Below, in pieces: positions 51,343 to 60,516 of a stretch of DNA of 64,000 nt. Under the pieces are notes generated by a model. The model searched no databases and was not told where the DNA came from. It saw nothing but the letters and a program-made list of their open reading frames with translations. Origin of the DNA: Pelagibius sp036570545 (GTDB taxonomy: Bacteria > Pseudomonadota > Alphaproteobacteria > Kiloniellales > Kiloniellaceae); the NCBI GenBank assembly GCA_036570545.1, contig DATCXZ010000092.1, positions 1 through 64,000 of the forward strand. Reading direction: 5' to 3'. Within the stretch, counting starts at the first letter, position 1; every line of letters starts with the position of its first letter. The position numbers and the translations under genes are program-made.

Positions 51343-54258
51343 ATGCTGACCAAGCGGAGGGACGGCCAGGCCCGTCGCACAAGACTTCAGAATCTGACGG
51401 CGGTGATCGGGCCAGTACCTGTCAATCGTCGAGCCTTCCTGCAACGCTCCGGTCTCGTGGCGGGCGGGCTGGCGGCGGCCGGTACTTTTCAACTCGGCAC
51501 CATCAGGAAAGTCGCGGCGATCAGCCCGCCTCAACCGGGCATACCGATCGAGATAAAAAAGAGCATCTGCACGCATTGCGCGGTCGGCTGCACGGTGACT
51601 GCCGAAGTGCAGAACGGGGTGTGGACCGGTCAGGAGCCGACTTGGGACAGCCCGATCAACCGGGGCTCGCATTGCGTCAAGGGCGCCAGCGTGCGCGAGC
51701 TCGTGCACAGTGATCGCCGACTCAAATATCCGCTCAAGCTGGTCGACGGCCAGTGGCAGCGGGTCTCCTGGGATGAAGCCATCGGCGGGATCGGCGACAA
51801 GCTGATGGAGATCCGCGAGAAGTCCGGGCCGGAATCCGTTTATTGGATGGGTTCGGCAAAGTTCTCCAACGAAGGCACCTATCTCTTCCGCAAGCTCGCC
51901 GCCTTCTGGGGCACCAACAACCAGGATCACCAGGCACGCATCTGCCATTCGACGACCGTGTCGGGCGTAGCCAATACCTGGGGCTACGGCGCGATGACCA
52001 ACTCTTTCAACGACATTCGCAACGCCAAGACGCTCATCATAATGGGCGGCAATCCCGCGGAGGCCCATCCCGTCTCGTTGCAGCACCTGCTCGAGGGCAA
52101 GGAGCTCAACAAGGCAAACTTCATCGTCATCGATCCGCGGTTTACCCGCACTGCTGCACATGCGACCAAGTATGTGCGCATTCGCTCCGGCACCGATATC
52201 GCGGTGCTCTGGGGCATGCTCTGGCACATCTTCGAGAACGGATGGGAGGACAAGGAATTCATCGCCCAGCGAGTCTACGCGATGGACGATATCCGCGAGG
52301 AGGTGAAGAAGTATCCGCCGGACGAGGTGGAACGCATATCCGGCGTATCCGGCGACCAATTGAAGCAGGTCGCCGAGATGTTCGCTACACAGAAGCCGGC
52401 GACACTGATCTGGTGCATGGGGCAGACGCAGCATACGGTGGGCACCGCCAACGTGCGCGCAAGCTGCGTCCTCTGCCTTGCAACCGGCAATGTCGGCAAG
52501 ACCGGCACCGGCGCCAACATCTTTCGCGGCCACGACAACGTGCAGGGTGCGACGGACATCGGGCTCGATGTCGTCACCCTGCCGTTCTATTACGGCCTGA
52601 CGGAAGGCGCCTGGAAACACTGGTCGCGCGTCTGGGAGGTCGACTACGACTATCTGGTCTCGCGCTTCGATTCCAAGGAGATGATGGAGACTCCGGGCAT
52701 CCCGCTGACGCGGTGGTTCGATGGCGTTCTACTGCCGAAGGACGACGTCGAGCAGAGGGACAATCTGCGCGCCATGTTCGTGCAGGGCCATGCCAGCAAC
52801 AGCATCACACGCATGCCGGAATCGGTAAAGGCGCTGGAGAAGCTCGACCTTCTTGTCGTTGCGGACCCGCATCCGACAACCTGGGCGGCGCTCGCGGTCA
52901 AGGGCGGACGCAAGGAAAACACCTATCTGCTGCCGGTGTGCACGCAGTTGGAGACGTCCGGCTCGCGCGTGGCCTCCAACCGCTCGCTGCAGTGGGGCGA
53001 GCAGATCGTCAAGCCGAGCTTCGAGATGAAGGACGACTACCAGGTCATTTATCTGCTGGCGCAGAAGCTCGGTTTCGCCGACCTGATGTTCAAGAACATG
53101 AAGGTCGAAGGCGACCGGCCCGTGCCCGAGGACGTGTTGCGGGAGATGAACCGCGGGAGTTGGTCGACCGGCTATTGCGGGCAGTCGCCCGAGCGTCTCA
53201 AGGCGCATATGCGCAACCAGGCCAAGTTCGACTTGGTTACGCTGCGCGCGCCGAAGGACGATCCGGAGGTCGGCGGCGACTATTACGGCCTTCCCTGGCC
53301 CTGCTGGGGCAAGCCGGAACTCCGGCATCCGGGCACGGCCAATCTCTACGACACGAGCCTTCACGTCATGGATGGCGGAAGCCCGTTCCGAGCCCGTTTC
53401 GGCGTGGAGCGAGATGGCGAGACGCTTCTCGCGGAGGGGTCCTACACGAAGGGCTCGGAGCTGACCGACGGCTATCCGGAGTTCACGATGGCCGTGTTGA
53501 AGAAGCTCGGCTGGGACCGGGACCTGACACCAGAGGAACGCACTGTCATCGAGCGGGTCGGCGGCGACACCATTGACAAGGTGAGCTGGTCGACCGACCT
53601 GTCCGGCGGTATTCAGCGGGTGGTGCTCAGCCATGGCTGCCACCCGTATGGCAACGGCAAGGCGCGCGCAAAGGCGTGGAACCTGCCCGATCCGATCCCC
53701 GTCCACCGCGAGCCGATCTATACGCCGAGGGTGGATCTGGTCGCGAAGTATCCGACACTTCCCGATGCCAGACAGTTCCGGCTGCCGAATATCGGCTTCA
53801 GCGTGCAGCAGGCGGCGATCGAGAAAGGCATCGCGAAGGACTTTCCGTTGATCCTCACCTCCGGTCGGCTCGTCGAGTACGAGGGCGGCGGCGAAGAGAC
53901 GCGCTCGAACCGGTGGCTGGCCGAGTTGCAGCAGGAGATGTTCGTGGAGATCAACCCGGGGGATGCCGCCGAGCGCGGCATCAGAGACGGCACCTGGGTG
54001 TGGGTAACCGGCGCCGAGAACAGCTCGCAGGCGAGGGTGAAGGCTCTCGTGACGGAGCGCGTCGGCAAGGGCGTCACCTTCATGCCGTTCCATTTCGGCG
54101 GCTGGTTCCAGGGTGAGGATTTGCGGGCGGCCTATCCACAGGGCACCGACCCCTTTGTGCTCGGCGATAGCGCCAATGCAATCACGACATACGGTTACGA
54201 CCCGGTTACCGGGATGCAGGAACCCAAAGTCACGCTCTGCCAGGTCCGGCCAGCGTGA
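51343..54258 (+). CDS. Formate dehydrogenase alpha (catalytic) subunit, periplasmic molybdo/tungsto-enzyme
   Basis: 971 residues. Twin-arginine leader (VNRRAFLQRSG, residues 28-37). The N-terminal 4Fe-4S cluster is Cys76, Cys79, Cys83 and Cys111 (CTHCAVGC ... HCVKG). The metal-ligating catalytic residue is Cys201, followed by His202 (ARICHSTTVSGVANTWGYG), so it is not a selenoenzyme. The C-terminal molybdopterin dinucleotide domain ends with FMPFHFGGW. It oxidises formate to CO2 on the periplasmic side and passes electrons through beta and gamma to quinone. Eight bases after the small Tat gene. Confidence 0.95.
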   Translation: MLTKRRDGQARRTRLQNLTAVIGPVPVNRRAFLQRSGLVAGGLAAAGTFQLGTIRKVAAISPPQPGIPIEIKKSICTHCAVGCTVTAEVQNGVWTGQEPTWDSPINRGSHCVKGASVRELVHSDRRLKYPLKLVDGQWQRVSWDEAIGGIGDKLMEIREKSGPESVYWMGSAKFSNEGTYLFRKLAAFWGTNNQDHQARICHSTTVSGVANTWGYGAMTNSFNDIRNAKTLIIMGGNPAEAHPVSLQHLLEGKELNKANFIVIDPRFTRTAAHATKYVRIRSGTDIAVLWGMLWHIFENGWEDKEFIAQRVYAMDDIREEVKKYPPDEVERISGVSGDQLKQVAEMFATQKPATLIWCMGQTQHTVGTANVRASCVLCLATGNVGKTGTGANIFRGHDNVQGATDIGLDVVTLPFYYGLTEGAWKHWSRVWEVDYDYLVSRFDSKEMMETPGIPLTRWFDGVLLPKDDVEQRDNLRAMFVQGHASNSITRMPESVKALEKLDLLVVADPHPTTWAALAVKGGRKENTYLLPVCTQLETSGSRVASNRSLQWGEQIVKPSFEMKDDYQVIYLLAQKLGFADLMFKNMKVEGDRPVPEDVLREMNRGSWSTGYCGQSPERLKAHMRNQAKFDLVTLRAPKDDPEVGGDYYGLPWPCWGKPELRHPGTANLYDTSLHVMDGGSPFRARFGVERDGETLLAEGSYTKGSELTDGYPEFTMAVLKKLGWDRDLTPEERTVIERVGGDTIDKVSWSTDLSGGIQRVVLSHGCHPYGNGKARAKAWNLPDPIPVHREPIYTPRVDLVAKYPTLPDARQFRLPNIGFSVQQAAIEKGIAKDFPLILTSGRLVEYEGGGEETRSNRWLAELQQEMFVEINPGDAAERGIRDGTWVWVTGAENSSQARVKALVTERVGKGVTFMPFHFGGWFQGEDLRAAYPQGTDPFVLGDSANAITTYGYDPVTGMQEPKVTLCQVRPA

Positions 54259-54274
54259 GCAGGAGGAACGACAC

Positions 54275-54871
54275 ATGGCCCGGATGAAATTCCTTTGCGA
54301 TGCCGACCGCTGCATCGAGTGCAACGCCTGCGTCACCGCATGCAAGAACGAGCATGACGTGCCGTGGGGCATCAATCGCCGCCGTGTCGTCACAATCAAC
54401 GACGGCAAGATCGGCGAGCGCTCGGTCTCCATGGCCTGCATGCATTGCACCGACGCACCCTGCGCGGCGGTCTGCCCGGTCGACTGCTTCTACACCACGG
54501 CGGACGGCGTGGTGCTGCATTCGAAGGATCTCTGTATCGGCTGCGGCTACTGCTTCTACGCCTGCCCGTTCGGAGCACCGCAATATCCGCGTACCGGCAA
54601 TTTCAGCTCGCGCGGGAAAATGGACAAATGCACTTTTTGCGCCGGGGGCCCGGAGCCCGATTCCACAGAGGCCGAATACGCGAAGTACGGCGCCAACCGG
54701 CTGGCCGAAGGCAAGCTGCCGCTTTGCGCCGAGATGTGCTCGACCAAATCGCTGCTTGCCGGCGACGGCGAGATCATCGCCTCGATCTACAGGGAGCGGG
54801 TTACGACGCGCGGCTACGGCTCGGGCGCCTGGGGTTGGGAGACGGCCTATTTCGAGACGGTCGACGTCTGA
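54275..54871 (+). CDS. Formate dehydrogenase beta subunit, four 4Fe-4S clusters
   Basis: 198 residues from the ATG at 54275, with AGGAGGAA upstream. Ferredoxin motifs: CIECNACVTACKNEHD, CMHCTDAPCAAVCPVDC, CIGCGYCFYACPFGAPQ, and the split set CTFC ... CAEMC. No signal peptide of its own; exported with the alpha subunit. There is no C-terminal membrane helix, unlike E. coli FdnH, consistent with the shorter alphaproteobacterial type. Confidence 0.93.
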   Translation: MARMKFLCDADRCIECNACVTACKNEHDVPWGINRRRVVTINDGKIGERSVSMACMHCTDAPCAAVCPVDCFYTTADGVVLHSKDLCIGCGYCFYACPFGAPQYPRTGNFSSRGKMDKCTFCAGGPEPDSTEAEYAKYGANRLAEGKLPLCAEMCSTKSLLAGDGEIIASIYRERVTTRGYGSGAWGWETAYFETVDV

Positions 54872-54927
54872 CGAACGGGTGGTTTCGGTCCGCCTGTAAC
54901 GCCATAAGCCTGGAAAGGGTAGAGAGG

Positions 54928-55959
54928 ATGCAAAGCTTGGAGCGCGCGCGACCGATCTGGCCGATTCTGGCTGCGGTCGTTCTGTCATTTGGACTGCTTG
55001 TCGCGTCCGGCGCCGCGCGCGGCCAATCGCAGAGCAACCCCACCGCGCAAGCGGTGACGGAACAGCAGCTTTTGCAAGAGCTGAACAGGATCCAGGGCCG
55101 CATAACCATACCGGACGACAAGGCAGCGATTCTGCAGCAGCCCCAGGGCCGGGACTACCAGAGCTTCCACGAGGACGCCCTGCCCTGGATCGGCGGTATC
55201 GCGGTGCTTGGCATGCTGCTGCTGCTCGCTCTCTTCTATTTCTTCAGGGGACGTATCCGCACGCAGGGCCGGGACTCCGGCGTCATGATCCAGCGCTTCA
55301 ACGTGGTGGAGCGCCTCACCCACTGGATGACGGCAACGGCCTTCATCGTCCTCGCGATCACCGGTCTGAACTACGTCTTCGGCAAGCGCCTGCTCATGCC
55401 GCTGATCGGCGCCGACGCCTTCTCAGCCTGGTCGCAGTGGTCGAAACTCGCCCATGCCTCCATCTCCTGGGTCCTCATGGCGGGCGTTTTGATCATGCTG
55501 GTCGTATGGATCAAGGACAATCTCCCCGATCGTTACGACTTGGCCTGGCTGAAGGCCGGCGGTGGCATGTTCGACAAGAGCAACAAGACGCATCCTCCCG
55601 CGACGCGGTTCAATGCTGGCCAGAAGCTGATTTTCTGGGCGGTCGTCGTCGGGGGAGCGGCGCTTTCCGTATCTGGCATCCTGCTCCTCTTTCCGTTCTC
55701 TCTCGCGGATATCAACGGGATGCAGATCGCGCAATACTTCCACGCTACGGCCGGCATGGCGATGATCGCCGTCATTCTGGCGCATATCTATATCGGCACG
55801 CTCGGCATGGAAGGCGCGTACCAGGCCATGGGCAGAGGCGAGGTCGATCTCACCTGGGCAAAGGAACACCATCCGATCTGGGTGGAGCAGAAACAGGCAA
55901 GAACCGAAGACGGCCACTCACAGGCGCCGCGACGCACGGCAACGACACCGGCTGAATGA
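54928..55959 (+). CDS. Formate dehydrogenase gamma subunit, cytochrome b556
   Basis: 343 residues. N-terminal signal or anchor (PIWPILAAVVLSFGLLVASG) and an extra segment, then four transmembrane helices of the FdhI type: RFNVVERLTHWMTATAFIVL with a heme-ligand His, LAHASISWVLMAGVLIMLVV, ISG-type FWAVVVGGAALSVSGILLLF, and FHATAGMAMIAVILAHIYIG. It binds two b hemes and reduces quinone. Last gene of the operon, convergent with the next. Confidence 0.93.
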   Translation: MQSLERARPIWPILAAVVLSFGLLVASGAARGQSQSNPTAQAVTEQQLLQELNRIQGRITIPDDKAAILQQPQGRDYQSFHEDALPWIGGIAVLGMLLLLALFYFFRGRIRTQGRDSGVMIQRFNVVERLTHWMTATAFIVLAITGLNYVFGKRLLMPLIGADAFSAWSQWSKLAHASISWVLMAGVLIMLVVWIKDNLPDRYDLAWLKAGGGMFDKSNKTHPPATRFNAGQKLIFWAVVVGGAALSVSGILLLFPFSLADINGMQIAQYFHATAGMAMIAVILAHIYIGTLGMEGAYQAMGRGEVDLTWAKEHHPIWVEQKQARTEDGHSQAPRRTATTPAE

Positions 55960-55987
55960 GCTGCCACTAACGGCGAGGCCGGGCATT

Positions 55988-56191
55988 TCAGCCGCGCGTG
56001 CCATCGACCGCGGCCCGCACGTCGTTCTCGCCGGTCCAGCGCGGGCCCACGAGGTTCGAGCCCGGGTCGTCCACACGCGTGCTTGTCGAGCTATATGCCT
56101 GCCATGACAGCTTCGGCTCCAAGGGCAGAAAATATCCGAGCCCTATCGCAACCAAGACGGAAACGGCAATTCCGATCACGAGCACTTTCAT
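55988..56191 (-). CDS. Small membrane-anchored protein of unknown function
   Basis: 67 residues from the ATG at 56191. One N-terminal transmembrane helix (MKVLVIGIAVSVLVAIGLGY) and a short polar tail with YSSTSTRVDDPGSNLVGPRW. The tail motif looks conserved-family-like, but I cannot name it. Convergent with the fdh operon; upstream gene on the same strand is 56256-56771. Confidence 0.6.
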   Translation of the reverse strand: MKVLVIGIAVSVLVAIGLGYFLPLEPKLSWQAYSSTSTRVDDPGSNLVGPRWTGENDVRAAVDGTRG

Positions 56192-56255
56192 CGGGCTTTC
56201 CACCTTTCCATTCTACGCGGCCCCGCCGCCCGCGGGCTGTATTTGTCCAGCGGTA

Positions 56256-56771
56256 CTACTGCGGCGCCTTTTTCTGCTGATACTGCAGGTCGAGCGCGAT
56301 CAGCGCGAGCAAGGGCGATGGCATCGCGACCCCGGCAAGCCTGAGCTGCCTGCCCGCGTCCCGGCAGGCCGGGATATCGTTGGCGCGGGCGAGACCTTCG
56401 GCTTCGGCGACGGTCATGATGGATTCCTTGCTCGTGCGCGCCGGCTCTGCCGGAACCGGTGCGCTCAGCCCCGACTTCTGCTGCGCATTCTGCGCGCCGC
56501 TTTCGGCTGTGCGTGCCGAATTCGGTTCCGGTGCCGCGTGGGCAGGGTCGTTTTGTCCGGAGGCGTCCTGCGCCGATCCGCCTTTCTGCTCCCTTTCAAC
56601 CGATTTGGGCGGCGGGGCCGGTTCCGGCGGGGAGGCCTTCATGAAGGCCACAAGCTCCGCGCAGAGATTTGCCGGCCCCGCGTTACCGGGCTTCTGAGCG
56701 GTGACGTCGGTCTGTGCGAAAGATGTCGAAGCCGACAGTGCAAAAATCGCTGCAAGGGCTGTTTTTCTCAT
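56256..56771 (-). CDS. Exported protein of unknown function
   Basis: 171 residues. Signal peptide (KTALAAIFALSASTSFAQ), a short conserved-looking N-terminal piece (NLCAELVAFMKA), a Pro/Ser/Ala/Gln-rich disordered centre of about 70 residues, and a C-terminal helical part (VAEAEGLARANDIPACRDAG; RLAGVAMPSPLLALIALDL) with one cysteine in each. The two cysteines could form a disulfide. Probably cotranscribed with the small membrane protein downstream. Confidence 0.6.
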   Translation of the reverse strand: MRKTALAAIFALSASTSFAQTDVTAQKPGNAGPANLCAELVAFMKASPPEPAPPPKSVEREQKGGSAQDASGQNDPAHAAPEPNSARTAESGAQNAQQKSGLSAPVPAEPARTSKESIMTVAEAEGLARANDIPACRDAGRQLRLAGVAMPSPLLALIALDLQYQQKKAPQ

Positions 56772-56989
56772 CGCTTCGAACTCCTCAGCCGTGAGCCTGC
56801 CGATTAATCGGTTCGAATAACATAAATGTGGTCCAACGAAGGTGCCCTAGCAAGGTCTCCGCCGTGCAACCTGCCGGTTATTGGGAAGTTTCCGGCGCTG
56901 CGTCGGGGCCACCTTTGGAACGTTCACGACGCTTTTTCGTTGCTTGCAAAGTACGTCTCATGCCGGCCCTTCTCCCGGAGGAAGAGACC

Positions 56990-57152
56990 ATGACGAAGAC
57001 GGTGGCGGACTTCATGCTGGAGTGCCTGGCTGCCGACCCTGCCGCACCACATCACCAAGAGCCAGGTGAAGAGCTATGCCAAGGCGCTCCTGAAGGGCGA
57101 TCCGGAAGCGCGCGCCATCGTCTGGCATACCCTCGAGCGTCGCCTGGTCTGA
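56990..57152 (+). pseudogene. Thiamine-diphosphate-requiring enzyme, ends only
   Basis: A good ribosome site (GGAGGAAGAG) precedes ATG and MTKTVADFMLECLAA, the start of pyruvate-oxidase/acetolactate-synthase-like TPP enzymes. From 57039, in another frame, LPHHITKSQVKSYAKALLKG then DPEARAIVWHTLERRLV and a stop match the C-terminus of the same enzymes. The roughly 500 residues in between are absent, so an internal deletion of about 1.5 kb joined the two ends. Confidence 0.75.
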
Positions 57153-57205
57153 AATCGCAAAGCGAGGCGCCTGTCGCTCGCATACCTCGAAGCAGGGAGA
57201 CCGCC

Positions 57206-57395
57206 ATGAATGAGACGCTGCACCCGCCACAGGAGCAAAAACGTCAGCCAGGGCGCGAGAGCCAGATGGACCCGCCGCCCGACGACATGCCGCGCTTCCC
57301 GGGCAGCGGCCGCCTCAACGGCAAGGTCGCCTTGATCACCGGTGGCGACAGCGGCATCGGCCGCGCGGTCGCTGTCGCCATGGCGCGCGAAAGCG
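57206..57395 (+). pseudogene. Short-chain dehydrogenase/reductase, N-terminal fragment
   Basis: From the ATG at 57206 the reading (QKRQPGRESQMDPPPD; GSGRLNGKVALITGGDSGIG; RAVAVAMARE) is the N-terminus of the extended-leader SDR subfamily (glucose/general stress type) including the NAD-binding TGGDSGIGRA motif. Homology stops near 57395, before the catalytic Tyr-Lys region; the frame runs on to 57655 without family features. Confidence 0.75.
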
Positions 57396-57575
57396 CCTCC
57401 ATTGCCTTACCTCTCGGTGCCCGCCTCGGCGGTGTGCCCGGCGCCTGTGACCCGCCACCATACACCCACCCAGCAGGCAAGCCGCAGGTCGTGCCGTCAT
57501 GGCCTCCGAACATGGACGCCTCTTCGCGGGACCAACGGACGGCATGGCTGTCAGTTCCGGCGCCGCCGGAAAGCC

Positions 57576-58931
57576 TCACCAGGCCAGCATGGAACCGAGA
57601 TTGGAGGCGCTGGTCGGATAAGCGAAGACCACCTCACGCAGGTCGTCAGCAGTGAGATCGGCGCGCATGGCGAGGGCGAAGACGTTGATGAGTTCGTCAG
57701 CCTGCGGCCCCAGCAGGTGGGCGCCGAGAATGCGCCCGCTCTGGCGCTCGATCAGCACCTTGAAGCCGGCCGCCTTCTCGTTCACCCGCCGGTTCGCGTA
57801 CCAGCCCGCGGTCTGCTGGCAATTCACCCGGAACTCCAGCCCCTTCTCGCGCGCCGTGTCTTCGCCGAGGCCGACGGAGGCCAGCGGCGGCACGGTGAAG
57901 ACGACGCTGGGAATGGGGCCGTAGTCGGCCGTGCGGTGGTTGCCTTCCAGCATGTTCACCGCCACGACCTCGCCGTCGCGGCTGGCAACCGGTGTCAGCG
58001 GGGGCGCCATTTGGGCGGCATCGCCGGCGGCATAGACCAGCGGGTTGGTGCGGCTTTGGAGGAACTCGTTTAACGACAGCCTGCCTTTGTCGTGCGCGAC
58101 ACCGGCGCGATCGAGCTGCTCTGCATCGATCGCCGGCACGCGGCCGGCCGCATGCACGACCAGATCGACCGCGAAACCCGGAGCATTGCCGTTGCCGGCG
58201 CTGCGCACGCGAAAGCCGTTGCCTTCGCGCTCGATGGCCGCGACGGAAGTTTCTGCATAGAGCTCGATGCCCAGCTTGCGCGACTTCCCCACCAGCCAGC
58301 CGACGAGATCCTGATCGAAGGGAGACAGGAATCGCGAGCCCTGCTCGAGGACGACGACCTCGGCGCCGGCGCGCCGCACGATGTGCGCGAACTCGAAGGC
58401 GATGTAGCCGCCGCCGACCAGCACGATTCGCCGTGGCAGCGTCTCCAGGTCGAGAAAATCGTCGCTGGTCGCCAGATGCTCCTCGCCGGCAATGCCGAGA
58501 GGCATCGGTTTGGCGCCGGTGGCGAGCAGGATATGGCGGCCTTCGAGCACAGCTGCGCCGACGGTCACCGTGTCGCGACCGGCGAGGCGGGCGCGGCCGT
58601 GGTAAGCATCGATGCCCTGCTCAGCAAAGCCCGCCTCCCTGGCCTTTGGCACCGGCTCGGTGAAGCTGCGCTTGAAGCTCATAAGCGCCGGCCAATCGAT
58701 ATCGAGGCTCCCATGGCGGACGCCCTTGCCGTCCAACCGCCGCGCCCGATCAGTGGACTCCGCGGCACCGACCAGGATCTTCTTGGGGTCGCAGCCGCGC
58801 AGGGCGCAGGTGCCGCCGAACGGCCGCTCGTCGATCACCGCGACCGACCAGCCGGCCTCGCGGCAGCGCTTGGCCGCCACCGTCGCCGCGGTGCCCGTGC
58901 CGAGGACGATCAGGTCATAGCGCTCAACCAT
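57576..58931 (-). CDS. FAD-dependent pyridine nucleotide-disulfide oxidoreductase (glutathione/mercuric reductase-like)
   Basis: 451 residues from the ATG at 58931. FAD motif (YDLIVLGTGTAATVAAKRC), redox-active CX4C (GGTCALRGCDPKK), NAD motif (IVLVGGGYIAFEFAHIV), second FAD motif (NPLVYAAGDAAQ) and a dimerisation domain are present. At the C-terminus the usual His-Pro-Thr reads Tyr-Pro-Thr (VVFAYPTSAS), so the catalytic histidine is missing. Substrate unknown; a thiol or metal reductase with altered proton chemistry is possible. It ends just beyond the SDR fragment. Confidence 0.85.
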   Translation of the reverse strand: MVERYDLIVLGTGTAATVAAKRCREAGWSVAVIDERPFGGTCALRGCDPKKILVGAAESTDRARRLDGKGVRHGSLDIDWPALMSFKRSFTEPVPKAREAGFAEQGIDAYHGRARLAGRDTVTVGAAVLEGRHILLATGAKPMPLGIAGEEHLATSDDFLDLETLPRRIVLVGGGYIAFEFAHIVRRAGAEVVVLEQGSRFLSPFDQDLVGWLVGKSRKLGIELYAETSVAAIEREGNGFRVRSAGNGNAPGFAVDLVVHAAGRVPAIDAEQLDRAGVAHDKGRLSLNEFLQSRTNPLVYAAGDAAQMAPPLTPVASRDGEVVAVNMLEGNHRTADYGPIPSVVFTVPPLASVGLGEDTAREKGLEFRVNCQQTAGWYANRRVNEKAAGFKVLIERQSGRILGAHLLGPQADELINVFALAMRADLTADDLREVVFAYPTSASNLGSMLAW

Positions 58932-59073
58932 GCTCACTCTCCCACCCCTGTTGCGCCAGAGACTTCACTGCCAGGACGGGATAGCAGGTCTCTGGCGCTG
59001 CCGCCGTCCAGCAACAACCCGGTCGCCCTGGCAGTTCCATGTTTTCCTCCGAAGCGGGACCAAGCGCGAGACG

Positions 59074-59424
59074 TCAACCGCTGCGGACGTCGGAACGTTC
59101 CTTCATCGGCGCCTTTGCCAAGGCTCCGACTCTGGCATCGACGTCCTGATCGGGCGATGGCAATAGGAACTTTTCCGCGACTAAGAGTCCTCTCTGATTG
59201 GGGTTATCGAGGTCAAGCTGCTCCTGATCGGCGTCGTCGTCGGGTTCGTCGTCCCCGTAGGTCACTCGCTTCTCTTCGCAGTCGGCGCAAGGCCGCCGCA
59301 TGATGGGGTCAGGAGAGCGAGGCGCCTCAATCTGTTTCACGACCTTGCGGGCTAACGCCCGCAGGCTCTGGACTCTCAACGAGGTCGCCTGGCCCGTCGT
59401 CCCCACGGGAACGATCCGGTTCAC
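59074..59424 (-). CDS. Possible small acidic protein (weak call) in a 530-base gap
   Basis: An open frame of 116 codons lies between the flavoprotein and the IS110 element (58938-59466). It contains PCADCEEKR, an acidic run (YGDDEPDDDADQEQLDLD) and no known domain; a shorter start inside it (MRRPCADC) is possible. Nothing else in the gap is recognisable, and this frame may be spurious. Confidence 0.25.
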   Translation of the reverse strand: MNRIVPVGTTGQATSLRVQSLRALARKVVKQIEAPRSPDPIMRRPCADCEEKRVTYGDDEPDDDADQEQLDLDNPNQRGLLVAEKFLLPSPDQDVDARVGALAKAPMKERSDVRSG

Positions 59425-59466
59425 CCTCTCGGGTAAGTTCTTTGCTTTCGTCCCTGCCGATCGGTT

Positions 59467-60516
59467 TCAGGCTGCGGCCAGAGCGGCATCCGCACCCGGC
59501 TCCTTGCCAAAGCGGAACTCGGCCTCATCGCTCCACATGCGATGCAGGGTGACGGCGAGCTTGCGGGCGACCGCGACGCGTGCGCGCGCCATGCCGCGGC
59601 GTTTTGCGATGCTCATGCCCCAGGCCCGCAGGCTGGACCATTTGCGGCTGCGCACGAGTAGCGAGTGCGCAGCCTCGTAAAGCGCCGTGCGGGCGAGCTC
59701 GTCGCCGCATCGGCTGACCCTGCCCTGGATGTCGGTCTCGCCCGACTGGTAGCGCGCCGGTGTCAGGCCGAGATGTGCGCCGACGTCGCGCGAACGTCGA
59801 AAGCGGTCCGGCCGGTCGATCGTGGCCCGGAAGGCGAGCGCCGTGATCGGCCCGACGCCCGGCACGCTCATCAGCCGGCGGCAGATCTCTTCCCCGCGGA
59901 CGATGTCGAGAACCTGCCTGGTCAGCCGCTCAAGCTGAGCCAGCATCGTGGCGAGGATCGCAAGCAGCGGCTCGACCAGTCGCATCATGTCGGCGTCGTC
60001 GCCGGCGAGCTCGTGGACCCTGGCGGCAAAGATCTTGCGCCCCGGCGTGCCGAGCTTGAGGCCGGCTTCGCGCAGCGCCGCCCGCACCACGTTCTCGAGC
60101 GAGCGCATCTGGTTCAGAACCGCACGCCGCGCCACCAGGAGCGATCGCCACTGCCGGCACTGTCGGCTCTTAACGTGAACCTGCTTGTACCAGCCCGTGC
60201 GCATGATCTGCGCCAGCGCCCGGGCGTCGTTGCGGTCGGTCTTGTTCGGCATAGTCTTCATCGCCGCATTGGCTCGGCGTGTCTCGATGCAGGCCGCGGC
60301 CAGGCCGGCGGCGCATAGCTCCTCGTGCAGCCACGCCGACAGCGAGCAGGCTTCCAGCCCGATCCGCTCCAGATCCAGCCCCAGCTCCGACAGGGCCGCG
60401 ATCAATGCCTGCGGCTCGCTCGCCGCGCGCACCTCCCGCACGATGCGTCCGGTCTCGTCGACCACGCAGATCGCCGTCTCTCCCAAAGAAACGTCCAGTC
60501 CGGCAAAGTACTTCAT
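59467..60516 (-). mobile_element. IS110-family transposase, apparently intact
   Basis: 349 residues from the ATG at 60516 (MKYFAGLDVSLGETAICVVD, cited as FAGLDVSLGETAICVVD). The N-terminal DEDD catalytic set is visible (Asp in GLDVS, Glu in IGLEACS, Asp pair in NKTDRNDARALAQIM), and the C-terminal transposase-20 domain has LMSVPGVGPITALAFRA and the Ser-containing CGDELARTALYEAA. IS110 elements use an RNA-guided recombinase with flanking non-coding ends, lack long terminal repeats and leave no clear target duplication, so element borders (roughly 59430-60620) are not fixed. Confidence 0.88.

Noticed and set aside
52729..54450. 573-codon open frame antisense to formate dehydrogenase alpha
   Set aside because: The opposite strand has an unambiguous molybdoenzyme; the shadow has no family features or start signal.
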